The position numbers and the translations under genes are program-made. The notes beneath the pieces were generated by a model, which saw nothing but the letters and a program-made list of their open reading frames with translations, was not told where the DNA came from and did not search any database. A stretch of 64,000 nt of DNA from Pseudosulfitobacter koreensis (GTDB lineage: Bacteria > Pseudomonadota > Alphaproteobacteria > Rhodobacterales > Rhodobacteraceae): contig NZ_JANKJG010000002.1 in NCBI RefSeq assembly GCF_024733015.1, forward strand, positions 372,001 through 436,000, written 5' to 3'. This document shows, piece after piece, positions 8,226-17,543 of this stretch (its first letter is position 1; each line of letters begins with the position of its first letter).

Positions 8226-9122
8226 ATGACGATGGCTTGGGCAGTCTTCTTTACAAATGTTTCCAATCACACCAGGGGCTTGATCTCAGCCACATGCGCA
8301 GCCGCAGTGCTGGCGGGATGCGATGACGGGGGGCAATTCAACCTCGGTCAGGGTCTTGGCATCAAATCGCAGGGCAGCGAACAGGTCAGCGCCACCAAGC
8401 GCACCCGCAAGACGGTCGAGCGCGACATCGAAGCCCCCGACGTGTTTTCCGCCACCGAAGCGGGCCTGTGGGACGGCCGCCCGTCGCTGGGCGGCGTCTG
8501 GGTGGCACACCCGGATGTGAAAGACCCCGAACGGGTGATCATCCGCAACCAGTCCAATGGCCAGTTCGTCGTCGGTGCCTTGTTCCGCCGCGAGCGTGAC
8601 ATCCCGGGCCCGAGGCTTCAGGTCTCGTCCGACGCGGCCTCGTCGCTCGGCATGCTGGCGGGCGCGCCGGTCGAGCTGAACGTGACGGCACTGCGCAAGG
8701 AAGAGATCGCCGAGGAGGCCCCCGCAGCAGCGCCAGCAGTCGCAGATGGTGCCGCCCTTGCCCCGGCTTCGGAAATCGCGGCCACATCGCTTGATCCGGT
8801 TGCGGTCGCGCAAACCGCGCTGGACGAACCCGCAGCCCCTGCCCCCGCAGCAGCCCCTGCACCGGCGCCAAAACCGCGCACATCGTCGCTGGACAAACCC
8901 TATGTCCAGATCGGCATCTTCTCGGTCGAGGCCAACGCCGAACGCACCGCCAACCAGATGCGCGGTGCGGGCGTCCTGCCTACCGTCAAGACATTCGAAG
9001 CCAATGGCAAAACCTTCTGGCGCGTGGTCGTAGGCCCCGCCGCAACCGCATCCGAACGCAGACAGCTTCTTGCCAAGATCAAGGAGCAGGGCTTTTCCGA
9101 CGCCTATGCCGTGACCAACTAG
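8226..9122 (+). CDS. SPOR-domain lipoprotein
   Basis: 298 residues. The leader ends in a lipobox (VLAGC, lipidated Cys32), so the protein is probably anchored to a membrane facing the periplasm. A middle globular region (about 80-160) is followed by an Ala/Pro-rich linker (165-225) and a C-terminal SPOR domain (about 228-298; YVQIGIFSVEANAERTANQM). SPOR domains bind denuded glycan strands at the division septum. The gene is 13 bases upstream of a D,D-carboxypeptidase, so the pair probably acts in septal peptidoglycan processing. The ATG at 8226 has AAGGA five bases ahead; an upstream in-frame start would bury the signal peptide. Confidence 0.85.
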   Translation: MTMAWAVFFTNVSNHTRGLISATCAAAVLAGCDDGGQFNLGQGLGIKSQGSEQVSATKRTRKTVERDIEAPDVFSATEAGLWDGRPSLGGVWVAHPDVKDPERVIIRNQSNGQFVVGALFRRERDIPGPRLQVSSDAASSLGMLAGAPVELNVTALRKEEIAEEAPAAAPAVADGAALAPASEIAATSLDPVAVAQTALDEPAAPAPAAAPAPAPKPRTSSLDKPYVQIGIFSVEANAERTANQMRGAGVLPTVKTFEANGKTFWRVVVGPAATASERRQLLAKIKEQGFSDAYAVTN

Positions 9123-9135
9123 AGGACTCCCCCAC

Positions 9136-10326
9136 ATGATGATCCGCACCCTCGCCGCCGCTTTCGCGCTGATCCTCACGACCCTGCCCGCGCAGGCCTT
9201 CGACACCAAGGCAAGCTCTGCCTTCGTGATCGACCAGACCACCGGCACAGTGCTGCTGGCCAAGAATGCGGACCAGCCGCTGCCGCCTGCCTCGATGTCT
9301 AAGCTGATGACGCTTTACATGGCGTTCGAGGCCCTGGGCGACGGGCGGCTGACCCTGAACGAAGAGCTGCCGGTGTCGCAGCATGCGATGGACTACAAGG
9401 GCTCCACCCTGTTTCTCAAGGCAGGCGAGCGCGTTCCGGTCGAAAGCCTGATCCGCGGCATCATCGTGCTGTCGGGCAACGATGCCTGCGCAGTCATCGC
9501 CGAAGCGCTCAGCCCCGATGGCACCGAGGCGGGCTTTGCCCGATTGATGACCCAACGCGCGGTTAAGATGGGCATGACCAATTCCACCTTCGCCAATTCG
9601 AACGGCTGGCCGCAGGCGGGGCATCTGATGTCGATGCGCGATCTGGCGCTGCTGTCCAACCGGCTGATCACAGATTTCCCTCAATACTATCCCCTCTTCG
9701 CCGAAAAGGAATATCTGTTCGACCCGAACGAGGCGTCGAACCGCTATAACCGCAACCCGCTTCTGGGTCTTGGCATCGGCGCGGACGGTCTGAAAACCGG
9801 TCACACCCAGGAGGCAGGCTATGGGCTCACCGGCTCTGCCGTTCAGGACGACCGCCGCATCATCTTCGTGCTGTCCGGCATGGAAACCGCAAACGCCCGC
9901 GCCGAAGAGGCCGAGGCAATCGTGAACTGGGCCTTTCGCCAATTCGCACAGCGCCCTCTGGGCAAGGCAGGGCAGCGCGTGGCGCAGGCCGATGTCTGGA
10001 TGGGCGAGGCCGCGTCCGTGGGCCTGACGCTGGACGCGGATCTGACAGTGCTGCTGCCGATCCTGGCCGGGGATGAAGTCGCAGCCGAGGTCGTCTATAC
10101 CGGCCCCGTCAAGGCCCCCGTGACCCAAGGCGACACGCTGGCCGAACTCGTCCTCAAGCCTGAAGGGTTGCCCGAAATCCGAGTGCCCCTGGTGGCCGAG
10201 GCTTCGGTGGCGCCTGCGGGCTTCGTGGCCAAGGTCAGTGCCGTGGCGCTGATCCTGCTGGATCGCCTCAACCGTGGCCCCGAGGACGCGCCCGAAGCTG
10301 CCCCCGCAGCCGAGGTCGCCAGTTGA
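9136..10326 (+). CDS. D-alanyl-D-alanine carboxypeptidase (PBP5/6 type)
   Basis: 396 residues. A Sec signal peptide (AQA cleavage near 21) precedes an S11 peptidase domain. The catalytic motifs are intact: SMSK (Ser53, Lys56), SGN (113-115) and KTG (220-222). A beta-rich C-terminal domain (about 275-365) and a hydrophobic stretch near 365-378 fit attachment to the inner membrane. The enzyme removes the terminal D-Ala from peptidoglycan pentapeptides in the periplasm. It follows the SPOR lipoprotein gene, and its stop codon overlaps the TTG start of tmk, so expression is coupled. Confidence 0.95.
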   Translation: MMIRTLAAAFALILTTLPAQAFDTKASSAFVIDQTTGTVLLAKNADQPLPPASMSKLMTLYMAFEALGDGRLTLNEELPVSQHAMDYKGSTLFLKAGERVPVESLIRGIIVLSGNDACAVIAEALSPDGTEAGFARLMTQRAVKMGMTNSTFANSNGWPQAGHLMSMRDLALLSNRLITDFPQYYPLFAEKEYLFDPNEASNRYNRNPLLGLGIGADGLKTGHTQEAGYGLTGSAVQDDRRIIFVLSGMETANARAEEAEAIVNWAFRQFAQRPLGKAGQRVAQADVWMGEAASVGLTLDADLTVLLPILAGDEVAAEVVYTGPVKAPVTQGDTLAELVLKPEGLPEIRVPLVAEASVAPAGFVAKVSAVALILLDRLNRGPEDAPEAAPAAEVAS

Positions 10327-10970
10327 GCCAGCCGCGCCCGCCGCGCGGCACATTCATCACCTTCGAAGGCATCGACGGCTCTGGCAAATCCACCCAGGCC
10401 CGCCTGCTTGCCGATCATCTGCGCGGCGAAGGCCGCGATGTGGTCCTGACCCGCGAGCCCGGCGGCTCTGCGGGCGCCGAGGAGATCCGCGCGCTGGTTC
10501 TGCAGGGCGATCCTGACCGCTGGTCCGCCGAGACCGAGATCCTGCTCTTCACCGCCGCGCGACGCGACCATCTGGAGCGCACAATCAACCCTGCGATTGC
10601 CGCAGGCAAGATCGTGATCTGCGACCGTTTCGCCGACAGCACCCGCATGTACCAAGGCCTGTCGCGCGGCGATCTGCGCACCACCGTCGACCAGCTGCAC
10701 ACCCTCATGATCGGGCGCGAACCCGACCTGACCGTGCTGATCGACATGGACCCCGCCACCGGGCTCGCCCGCGCCAAATCGCGCCAGACCGCCGAAGAAC
10801 GCTTCGAGGATTTTGGTACCGACCTGCAGGCGCAGATGCGCGCGGGCTTTCTTGGCCTGGCCCGCGAATTCCCCGACCGCTTTCGCACCATCGACGGTGA
10901 CCGCGCCATGGATGCCGTCGCCGCCGACGTGACCCGCACCGTGTCGGACCACCTGGCTTCTTCTGGCTGA
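10323..10970 (+). CDS. tmk: Thymidylate kinase
   Basis: 215 residues. Phosphorylates dTMP to dTDP for DNA synthesis. The P-loop is GIDGSGKST (16-24), the substrate Arg motif is CDRFADST (about 100-107), and the lid is RQTAEERFEDFG. The start is TTG at 10323; its last two bases overlap the TGA of the preceding carboxypeptidase gene, which suggests translational coupling. A repeat element with two hairpins separates it from holB. Confidence 0.97.
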   Translation: MSQPRPPRGTFITFEGIDGSGKSTQARLLADHLRGEGRDVVLTREPGGSAGAEEIRALVLQGDPDRWSAETEILLFTAARRDHLERTINPAIAAGKIVICDRFADSTRMYQGLSRGDLRTTVDQLHTLMIGREPDLTVLIDMDPATGLARAKSRQTAEERFEDFGTDLQAQMRAGFLGLAREFPDRFRTIDGDRAMDAVAADVTRTVSDHLASSG

Positions 10971-11024
10971 AAAGATCCTCGGGGGAGAGCGCCGCGCAGC
11001 GGCGGTCGGGGGCAGACAGCCCCC
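10957..11024 (+). repeat. Dispersed intergenic repeat, copy A
   Basis: A diverged copy of the repeat seen also at 20789, 30212, 39181-39300 and 53824. It overlaps the last bases of tmk, then reads CTCGGGGGAGAG, a GCCGC-gca-GCGGC hairpin, and GGGGGC-agaca-GCCCCC (11008-11024). The hairpins could stop or process the tmk transcript. Confidence 0.55.
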
Positions 11025-11087
11025 AAAACCCGGCAGTTGCCGCAACCCCCATTCCAACCGCCCCGACACAGTGCTAGACCACAGGCC

Positions 11088-12218
11088 ATGGCCACTTCCA
11101 CACCCGATATTCAGCCCGCCGATCAGGTCACGGGCGCCCCGCATCCCAGCGCGGCGACCGATCTTATCGGCCAGGACGCGGCGCAGCACGCTTTTCTCGA
11201 TGCCTTCGCCAGCGCGCGCCTGCACCATGCGTGGATGATCACCGGTCCGCGCGGCGTGGGCAAGGCGACGCTGGCCTGGTCCATCGCGCGGTTTCTGCTG
11301 GCCACGCCTGACCCTGCGGAAGACGGCGGCATGTTCGGCGCGCCGCCCCCGCCCGCAACCTTGCGCATCGACCCCGATCATCCTGTTGCCCGCCGCATCG
11401 CCGCGCGCGCCGAGCCGGGGCTGAAATCCATCACCCGCACCGTGAACGAGAAAACCGGGCGCATGCGCGATCAGATCGTCGTCGATGACATCCGCCGTCT
11501 GGCCGGATTTTTCCAGATGTCGGCAACTGACGGCGGCCGCCGCGTGGTCATCGTCGATGCCGCCGACAACATGAACACCCAGGCCGCCAACGCCCTGCTG
11601 AAAATGCTGGAAGAGCCGCCTGCCCGCGCGACCATCCTGCTGATCTCGCACCAGCCGTCGCGGCTGCTGCCGACGATCCGCTCGCGCTGCCGCACGCTGC
11701 GGCTGGGCACGCTCGACCCCGACCAGATGGCGCAGGCAATGTCGCAGGCGGGGATCGAGACCGGAGACAGCGCCGCAGCCCTGGCCGAGCTGTCCGCCGG
11801 ATCGGTGGGCGAGGCGCTGCGCCTGTCGCTGTCGGGCGGCCTGCAAATCTATGCCGAGATTATCGGCATCCTCGGCTCGCTGCCCAATCTCGACCGTGCG
11901 CGCACCCTGAAACTGGCCGAGGCCGCAGCACAGCGCGGGGCCGACGAAAAACTCGACCTGCTCTTTGTGCTGCTCGACATTGCACTTGGCCGTCTGGCGC
12001 GCACAGGGGCCACCGGCGCGCCACCCGCCACGCAGGCGGCACCACACGAATCCACCGTGCTGGCGCGCCTTGCCCCCGATGCCCGCGCCGCACGCGGCTG
12101 GGCCACCACGCAACAGCACGTCAGCGCACGCGCAGCCCACGGGCGGGCGGTCAACCTTGACCCTGCCGCGCTGGTGCTCGATACGTTTTTCAAGCTACAA
12201 CAACAGGCCAACGCCTGA
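11088..12218 (+). CDS. holB: DNA polymerase III delta' subunit
   Basis: 376 residues. Clamp-loader subunit of the replicative polymerase. An AAA+ domain carries the Walker A-like ITGPRGVGKATLAW (about 48-61), a Walker B-like VVIVDAADNMN and the sensor-like LISHQPSRLLPTIRSRC. The cysteine-rich zinc module common in many DnaX-type proteins is absent. The ATG at 11088 is preferred over the TTG at 11037, which lies in the repeat-derived leader. The gene sits between tmk and tatD, a common arrangement; metG, often present here in other genomes, is missing. Confidence 0.93.
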   Translation: MATSTPDIQPADQVTGAPHPSAATDLIGQDAAQHAFLDAFASARLHHAWMITGPRGVGKATLAWSIARFLLATPDPAEDGGMFGAPPPPATLRIDPDHPVARRIAARAEPGLKSITRTVNEKTGRMRDQIVVDDIRRLAGFFQMSATDGGRRVVIVDAADNMNTQAANALLKMLEEPPARATILLISHQPSRLLPTIRSRCRTLRLGTLDPDQMAQAMSQAGIETGDSAAALAELSAGSVGEALRLSLSGGLQIYAEIIGILGSLPNLDRARTLKLAEAAAQRGADEKLDLLFVLLDIALGRLARTGATGAPPATQAAPHESTVLARLAPDARAARGWATTQQHVSARAAHGRAVNLDPAALVLDTFFKLQQQANA

Positions 12219-12226
12219 AGGGCCCA

Positions 12227-13030
12227 ATGCAGACACCGCAGATCACCGACAGCCATTGCCATCTCGACTTTCCCGACTTCGACGGCGAACGCGACCAGAT
12301 CGTGGCCGACGCCCATGCGGCGGGGGTCACGCGCATGGTCACCATTTGCACCAAGCTCAAGAATGAGCCGCAAGTGCGCGCCATCGCTGAAAAATACCCT
12401 TCGGTCTTCTATGCTGCAGGCACCCACCCGATGAGTGCGGCCACCGAGCCGCTGGCCTCTGTCGACGCGTTGGTCGCACTGGCACAACATCCCAAATTCG
12501 TAGGCATCGGCGAGACCGGGCTTGATTACCACTACACCGCCGACAGCGCCGAGGTGCAGCAGCAAAGCCTGCGCATCCACATCGACGCCGCGCGGCAAAC
12601 CGGCCTGCCCCTGATCATCCACGCGCGCGATGCCGACGACGACATGGCGCGTATTCTGGCCCAAGAGCATGCAAACGGCGCATATTCCTGCGTGATGCAC
12701 TGTTTCTCGTCCTCACCCGAATTGGCGCGCGCAGCACTCGACCTGGGGTTCTACCTCAGCATGTCGGGAATTTCCGCTTTTCCCAAGAGCCAGGAGTTGC
12801 GCGACATCTTCGCCGCAGCCCCCGTCGAGCGCATCCTGGTCGAAACCGATGCGCCCTATCTGGCCCCGCCACCGCACCGGGGGCGGCGCAACCAGCCGGC
12901 CTATACTGCGCACACCGCGCGGGTCGGTGCGGAAGTGTTCGGCATGGACTACGCAGATTTCGCCGCCCAAACCCAACGCAATTTCGACCGCCTGTTCACC
13001 AAGGTCGCAAGCTTCGAGGCCCCCGCCTGA
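12227..13030 (+). CDS. TatD-family metal-dependent hydrolase/DNase
   Basis: 267 residues, standard for the family. Metal-binding motifs are TDSHCHLDF (near the N-terminus), GETGLDYHY (about 95-103), IIHARDAD, MHCFS and ETDAPYLAP. TatD proteins are cytoplasmic 3'-5' nucleases or hydrolases implicated in DNA repair. It follows holB after 8 bases, and its TGA overlaps the ATG of the MBL gene by one base. Confidence 0.93.
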   Translation: MQTPQITDSHCHLDFPDFDGERDQIVADAHAAGVTRMVTICTKLKNEPQVRAIAEKYPSVFYAAGTHPMSAATEPLASVDALVALAQHPKFVGIGETGLDYHYTADSAEVQQQSLRIHIDAARQTGLPLIIHARDADDDMARILAQEHANGAYSCVMHCFSSSPELARAALDLGFYLSMSGISAFPKSQELRDIFAAAPVERILVETDAPYLAPPPHRGRRNQPAYTAHTARVGAEVFGMDYADFAAQTQRNFDRLFTKVASFEAPA

Positions 13031-13827
13031 TGACCGAGCTGCGCTTTACCATCCTCGGTTGCGGCTCTTCGGGCGGCGTTCCGCGTCTGGGCGGGCACTG
13101 GGGGGCCTGCGATCCGGCAAACCCAAAAAACAGCCGCCGCCGCTGTTCGCTGCTGGTCGAGCGTGTCACTGACGCAGGCACCACGACGGTGCTGATCGAC
13201 ACCTCGCCCGATCTGCGCAGCCAGTTGCTGGACGCGGGCGTAGGCCGCCTCGATGCGGTGATTTACACCCACAGCCACGCCGACCACGTTCATGGCATAG
13301 ACGATCTGCGAATGATCGTGTTCAACATGCGCGCCCGCCTGCCCGTCTGGGCCGATCCCTTCACGCAGGCAGCACTGGTCCAACGCTTTGACTATGCGTT
13401 CGTGCAGCCCAAGGGGTCGATGTATCCGCCGATCCTGGACATGAACACGATTGACGGCGACGTCACCGTCACGGGGGCCGGTGGCGACATCACCTTTACG
13501 CCGTTCTCGGTCAACCACGGGGCCATCGACGCCTTGGGCTTTCGCATTGCCGATATCGCCTATCTGCCCGATGTGGCGACCATTCCCGACGCGGCATGGG
13601 CGCACCTGGGCGGGCTCGACTGCTGGATCGTCGACGCCCTGCGCCGCGACCCGCACCCGACGCACAGTCACTTGGCGCAGACGCTGGAATGGATCGACCA
13701 AATGCAGCCCAAACAGGCCGTGCTGACCAACATGCACATCGACCTTGATTACCAGACGCTGGCCGACGAGACGCCCGACCACATCCAGCCGGCCTATGAC
13801 GGGCTGACGCTCAGCTTTCCCGACTAA
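13030..13827 (+). CDS. Metallo-beta-lactamase-fold hydrolase (PhnP-like)
   Basis: 265 residues. Starts with LGCGSSGGVPRLGG and carries the binuclear-metal motif THSHADH (about 81-87), then a distal His in the SVNHGAIDALGF region and NMHIDLDY near the end. The closest known type is PhnP, a cyclic phosphodiesterase, but the tmk-holB-tatD-MBL arrangement is common outside phosphonate metabolism, so the natural substrate is unknown. Last gene of this run. Confidence 0.9.
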   Translation: MTELRFTILGCGSSGGVPRLGGHWGACDPANPKNSRRRCSLLVERVTDAGTTTVLIDTSPDLRSQLLDAGVGRLDAVIYTHSHADHVHGIDDLRMIVFNMRARLPVWADPFTQAALVQRFDYAFVQPKGSMYPPILDMNTIDGDVTVTGAGGDITFTPFSVNHGAIDALGFRIADIAYLPDVATIPDAAWAHLGGLDCWIVDALRRDPHPTHSHLAQTLEWIDQMQPKQAVLTNMHIDLDYQTLADETPDHIQPAYDGLTLSFPD

Positions 13828-13883
13828 GCCTTCTCACCATCCAGACCAAAGGGCCGCTCTCTGACCCTGCCGAGGCCCGCCAC

Positions 13884-14822
13884 ATGCAAACGCTTCTCGA
13901 CGTCATCCTGCCTGTCTTTCTGGTCATCGGCTTTGGCTATGTCGCGGTCTGGACCAAGGCTTTTCCCGTCTCGGGCATCGACGGCGTCATGCGCTTTACC
14001 CAAAGCTTTGCGATCCCCTGCCTGCTGTTTCAGGCCATCGCACGCATGGACCTGTCGGCCAATTTCGACCCCGGCATCCTGATCGCCTTCTACTCCGGCG
14101 CCGGAGCCTGCTTTGCGCTTGGAACGCTGGTGTCGTTCTACCTGCTGAAACGCGATCTGGAAGACAGCATCGTCATCGGCTTTTGTTGCCTCTTCTCGAA
14201 CTCGGTCCTTTTGGGGCTCGCGATCACCGAACGCGCCTATGGCACGGCGGCGCTGACCGGCAACTTTGTCATCGTCGCGATCCATTCGCCGTTCTGCTAC
14301 GGTCTGGGCATCACGGTGATGGAGATTGCCCGCAACCGGGGCGAAAGCCCGGTCAAGATGGCCCGCGCCGTCACCCGCGCGATGTTTCGCAACGCGCTGG
14401 TGATCGGGATCATGCTGGGCTTTGCGGTCAACCTGCTGAACGTGCCGATCCCGAACGTGCTGAACGACGGGCTGGATCTGATCGTGCGCGCCGCCCTGCC
14501 CGCAGCGCTCTTTGCCCTGGGCGGCGTGCTGATCCAGTACAAGCCCGAGGGCGACAAGCTGCCCATCGCATTGGTCTGCCTGATGGCGCTGGGGGTGCAT
14601 CCCGCGATCACCTGGACGATGGGCAAAACCTTGGACATCTCGCCCGACTTCTTCCGCTCTGCGGTGCTGACGGCGGCGATGGCACCGGGGTTCAACGCCT
14701 ATATCTTCGCCAACATGTACGGGCGCGCGCGGCGCGTCGCCGCCTCATCGGTTCTGGTGGCGACGGGCGCGTCGGTGATCACCGCCTGGCTGTGGCTGGT
14801 GGCCTTGGGCGCGCATATCTGA
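13884..14822 (+). CDS. AEC-family (auxin efflux carrier-like) transporter
   Basis: 312 residues with about ten hydrophobic segments spread over the whole length, the normal topology for the AEC family of inner-membrane transporters. The central IAIHSPFCYG and the C-terminal APGFNAYIFANMYGRAR fit the family. Bacterial members move small organic acids such as malate or malonate; the substrate here is unknown. It begins 56 bases after the MBL gene and ends two bases before the convergent YihY gene. Confidence 0.87.
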   Translation: MQTLLDVILPVFLVIGFGYVAVWTKAFPVSGIDGVMRFTQSFAIPCLLFQAIARMDLSANFDPGILIAFYSGAGACFALGTLVSFYLLKRDLEDSIVIGFCCLFSNSVLLGLAITERAYGTAALTGNFVIVAIHSPFCYGLGITVMEIARNRGESPVKMARAVTRAMFRNALVIGIMLGFAVNLLNVPIPNVLNDGLDLIVRAALPAALFALGGVLIQYKPEGDKLPIALVCLMALGVHPAITWTMGKTLDISPDFFRSAVLTAAMAPGFNAYIFANMYGRARRVAASSVLVATGASVITAWLWLVALGAHI

Positions 14823-14824
14823 CG

Positions 14825-15724
14825 CTAGACGGGGTCCTGCGACCGCCGGTGCCAGCGCTCGCGTTCAAAATGGGCGTTGATCGACCCGCCCAGCAGCACC
14901 AGAAATGCGCTGATGAACAGCCACATCAACAAGGCGATGACCGCCCCGATCGAGCCGTAGATCTCGTTGTAATTGCCAAAGTTCTGCAGGTAGATCGAAA
15001 ACCCGTAGGACGCCACGGTCCAGCCCAGCGTCGCGAAGAGCGCACCGGGGGTGAACCACTTCATCCGCGCCTCGCGCGGGACCGGGCCCATGCGGTACAG
15101 AAGTGAAATCCCGGTATAAAGTACGATCACCATGACCAGCCAACGCACAAGGTCGATCAGCCCGCTGTTGGCGATGCCAAAGGGCACAAACCGGATGACG
15201 ATGGGCACCACCACCACGCAGATCAGCGCCACCAGCGCCACGCCAACCAGCGTCACCGTCAGCAGCATCGCGCGCACGTAGTGCGACAGGCCCAGCCGGT
15301 TGGACTGCCCGTAGATCGCGTTCAGCCCCCGGATCACCGCCGACACCCCGGCGCGCGAGGTCCAGAGCGCCACACTCAGCGACAGGGTCGACGCCCAGGT
15401 CAGCGTCGTGCGGTCCCCGCTGGTCAGCTGCGAAATCTGCTGGGATATCAGGTCGTAGACCTCTTCAGGCAGGACCAGGCGAAACCGCTCGACCTCGACC
15501 GCGACGACTTCGGGGTCGGCGACGATGCCCCAGATCGCGATGATGGCTGCAATCGTGGGAAACACCGCCAGGATGCCGTAGAACGCGACACCTGCGGCGA
15601 TCAGGAACATGTTCTTGTCGTCCAGATCGAACCAAACCCGTGTCAGGATGCGCCACCACTGGGCCCAGCGTGAAAACGATGCACCGGGCTTTGGCTCGGT
15701 GGCGGATGTGTCAGACTGGGGCAA
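14825..15724 (-). CDS. YihY/BrkB-family inner membrane protein
   Basis: 299 residues, with about six transmembrane helices. The family signature is seen in DKNMFLIAAGVAFYGILAVFPT (first helix region) and near the C-terminus in NYNEIYGSIGAVIALLMWLF. Despite the old 'ribonuclease BN' and 'BrkB' names, the function is unresolved; it is an integral membrane protein. It is convergent with the AEC gene. Confidence 0.9.
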   Translation of the reverse strand: MPQSDTSATEPKPGASFSRWAQWWRILTRVWFDLDDKNMFLIAAGVAFYGILAVFPTIAAIIAIWGIVADPEVVAVEVERFRLVLPEEVYDLISQQISQLTSGDRTTLTWASTLSLSVALWTSRAGVSAVIRGLNAIYGQSNRLGLSHYVRAMLLTVTLVGVALVALICVVVVPIVIRFVPFGIANSGLIDLVRWLVMVIVLYTGISLLYRMGPVPREARMKWFTPGALFATLGWTVASYGFSIYLQNFGNYNEIYGSIGAVIALLMWLFISAFLVLLGGSINAHFERERWHRRSQDPV

Positions 15725-15962
15725 ACCGTAACCTATTTAATAAAACATAGCGGCACCATGCCTTTTCGCGGCCTGACCCTCAACCCCGGTGACGCGCTTT
15801 GCGTCAACCACTGTCTTGGGAAAATGCCCAAGGCCGCGTCACAGATATGGCGAACGGCGGGCCTGTCCACATGAAACACCGGGCTCGGGTGCGCGATCTG
15901 CGGTTATCGGTGCAATGTCAGGGGGGGGCAGCGGCAGGGGTCACATCGGACCCTCAGGCGAT

Positions 15963-16049
15963 TGGTGCGGCCGAGAAGACTCGAACTTCCACGGGTGTTA
16001 CCCCACAGCGACCTCAACGCTGCGCGTCTACCAATTCCGCCACGGCCGC
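15963..16049 (-). tRNA. tRNA-Leu(GAG)
   Basis: Minus-strand cloverleaf: acceptor GCGGCCG pairs with CGGCCGC, discriminator A, CCA encoded at 15963-15965. The anticodon loop TTGAGGT gives GAG. A long variable arm and T-loop GTTCGAGTC fit a class II leucine tRNA; 87 bases. Confidence 0.96.
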
Positions 16050-16195
16050 ACGCCAGTCGCTTGGTGAGCGGGCTATAGACCGCCTCCGGTCGGATGTGAA
16101 GTGGAAATTTCGCCACGCGGGCGCACATGTGCCTGCGGGTTGCAATTCGGCGCCGCAGATACGACCTATGGACAAAGCAGAAAGGTTCCCGTTCC

Positions 16196-16867
16196 ATGTC
16201 CACGCCCCCCGAAACCCAAGATCAGCCGCCCGTTGTCGATGTCGATATCGTATCGGATGTCATGTGCCCGTGGTGCATCGTCGGCTACAAGCAGTTGGAA
16301 CAGGCGCTGGCCGCCACCGGCATCGGCGCGCGCATCCGCTGGCATCCGTTCGAGCTGAACCCGCAGATGCCGCCCGAAGGTCAGAACACTGCCGAGCATA
16401 TCGCCGAGAAATACGGCGCCAGCCCCGAGCAATCCGCCCAGAACCGCAAGCAGTTGCAGGACCTTGGCAAATCGCTGGGGTTCGATTTCAACTTTACCCC
16501 CGAAAGCCGCATCGTGAATTCGTTCCAGGCGCATCAGCTGCTGGACTTCGCCCTGTCGCAGGGGCTGCAACACCCGCTGAAGATGGCGCTGTTCCAGGCA
16601 CATTTCACCGACAACCGCGATGTGTCCGACCCGGCTGTCCTGATCGACGTGGCGACCTCCGTGGGTCTCGACGAAGCCGCAGCCCGCGAGGTGCTGGAGG
16701 GCGGCGCATTGGTCGAGAGCGTGCGCGAGAAACAGCAATTCTGGACATCGCGCGGAATTTCGGGCGTGCCCTCGATGGTCTTTGCCGGTAAGTACCTGGT
16801 CACCGGCGCGCAAGGTGCCGAAAACTATGCGCAGATCCTGCGCCAGACGCTTGAAGAGGCCGCATGA
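16196..16867 (+). CDS. DsbA-family (FrnE-like) thioredoxin-fold oxidoreductase
   Basis: 223 residues. The thioredoxin-fold motif CPWC lies at about residues 23-26 ([15 protein letters not shown]), followed by the helical insertion typical of FrnE/2-hydroxychromene-2-carboxylate isomerase relatives. The cis-Pro loop [10 protein letters not shown] is intact. No signal peptide, so it is cytoplasmic, unlike classical DsbA. FrnE-type proteins are disulfide isomerases linked to oxidative stress. The ATG at 16196 matches the family. lipB starts five bases after its stop. Confidence 0.9.
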   Translation: MSTPPETQDQPPVVDVDIVSDVMCPWCIVGYKQLEQALAATGIGARIRWHPFELNPQMPPEGQNTAEHIAEKYGASPEQSAQNRKQLQDLGKSLGFDFNFTPESRIVNSFQAHQLLDFALSQGLQHPLKMALFQAHFTDNRDVSDPAVLIDVATSVGLDEAAAREVLEGGALVESVREKQQFWTSRGISGVPSMVFAGKYLVTGAQGAENYAQILRQTLEEAA

Positions 16868-16871
16868 CCCG

Positions 16872-17543
16872 ATGGTTGAATGGATCACCACCCCCGGCCT
16901 GACCGATTACCGCAGCGCCGAGGCGTGGATGGAAGAGCGCGCTGCCGGCATCGCGGCGGGCACGGCGGATGAGTGTATCTGGCTCTTGGAACACCCCCCG
17001 CTCTACACCGCCGGAACCTCGGCCAAGCCTGCCGATCTGACCGATCCCGAACGTTTCCCGGTCTATGCCACCAAGCGCGGCGGGCAATACACCTATCACG
17101 GGCCGGGCCAGCGCGTCGCCTATACGCTGTTGAACGTGGGCGAACGGGGCCGCGACGTGCGGTGCTTCGTGCGCGACCTAGAGGCCTGGGTGATCGACAC
17201 GCTCGACAGTTTCAACGTCAGGGGCGAGATTCGCGATGGCCGTGTCGGTGTCTGGGTCACGCGGCCCGAAAAGCCGCGCCAGCCCGATGGGTCACAGGCG
17301 GAGGACAAGATCGCCGCCATCGGCATCCGCCTGCGCAAATGGATCAGCTTTCACGGGATCAGCATCAACGTCGAGCCGGAGCTGGATCATTTCAGCGGCA
17401 TCGTGCCCTGCGGCATCACCGACCACGGGGTGACGTCTCTGGTAGATCTGGGCCTGCCGGTCACGATGGACGACGTCGACGTCGCCCTGCGCCGCAGTTT
17501 CGACAGCGTGTTCGGCACTCAGCGGTCCTGCGCCCCTGCCTGA
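16872..17543 (+). CDS. lipB: Lipoyl(octanoyl) transferase
   Basis: 223 residues. Transfers octanoyl groups from acyl-ACP to lipoyl domains, the first step of lipoate attachment. Family motifs: [26 protein letters not shown] (about 70-85), [17 protein letters not shown] with the catalytic lysine, and the PCGI motif containing the nucleophile Cys (about 180). It starts five bases after the FrnE-like gene, and its 3' end overlaps the convergent MFS gene by 25 bases, unusual in this otherwise spaced region. Confidence 0.96.
   Translation: MVEWITTPGLTDYRSAEAWMEERAAGIAAGTADECIWLLEHPPLYTAGTSAKPADLTDPERFPVYATKRGGQYTYHGPGQRVAYTLLNVGERGRDVRCFVRDLEAWVIDTLDSFNVRGEIRDGRVGVWVTRPEKPRQPDGSQAEDKIAAIGIRLRKWISFHGISINVEPELDHFSGIVPCGITDHGVTSLVDLGLPVTMDDVDVALRRSFDSVFGTQRSCAPA

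Noticed and set aside
10095-12140. Minus-strand open frame of 681 codons across tmk and holB
   Set aside because: High GC leaves few stops in this frame. The plus-strand tmk and holB have intact motifs, and the minus-strand translation does not resemble a protein family.
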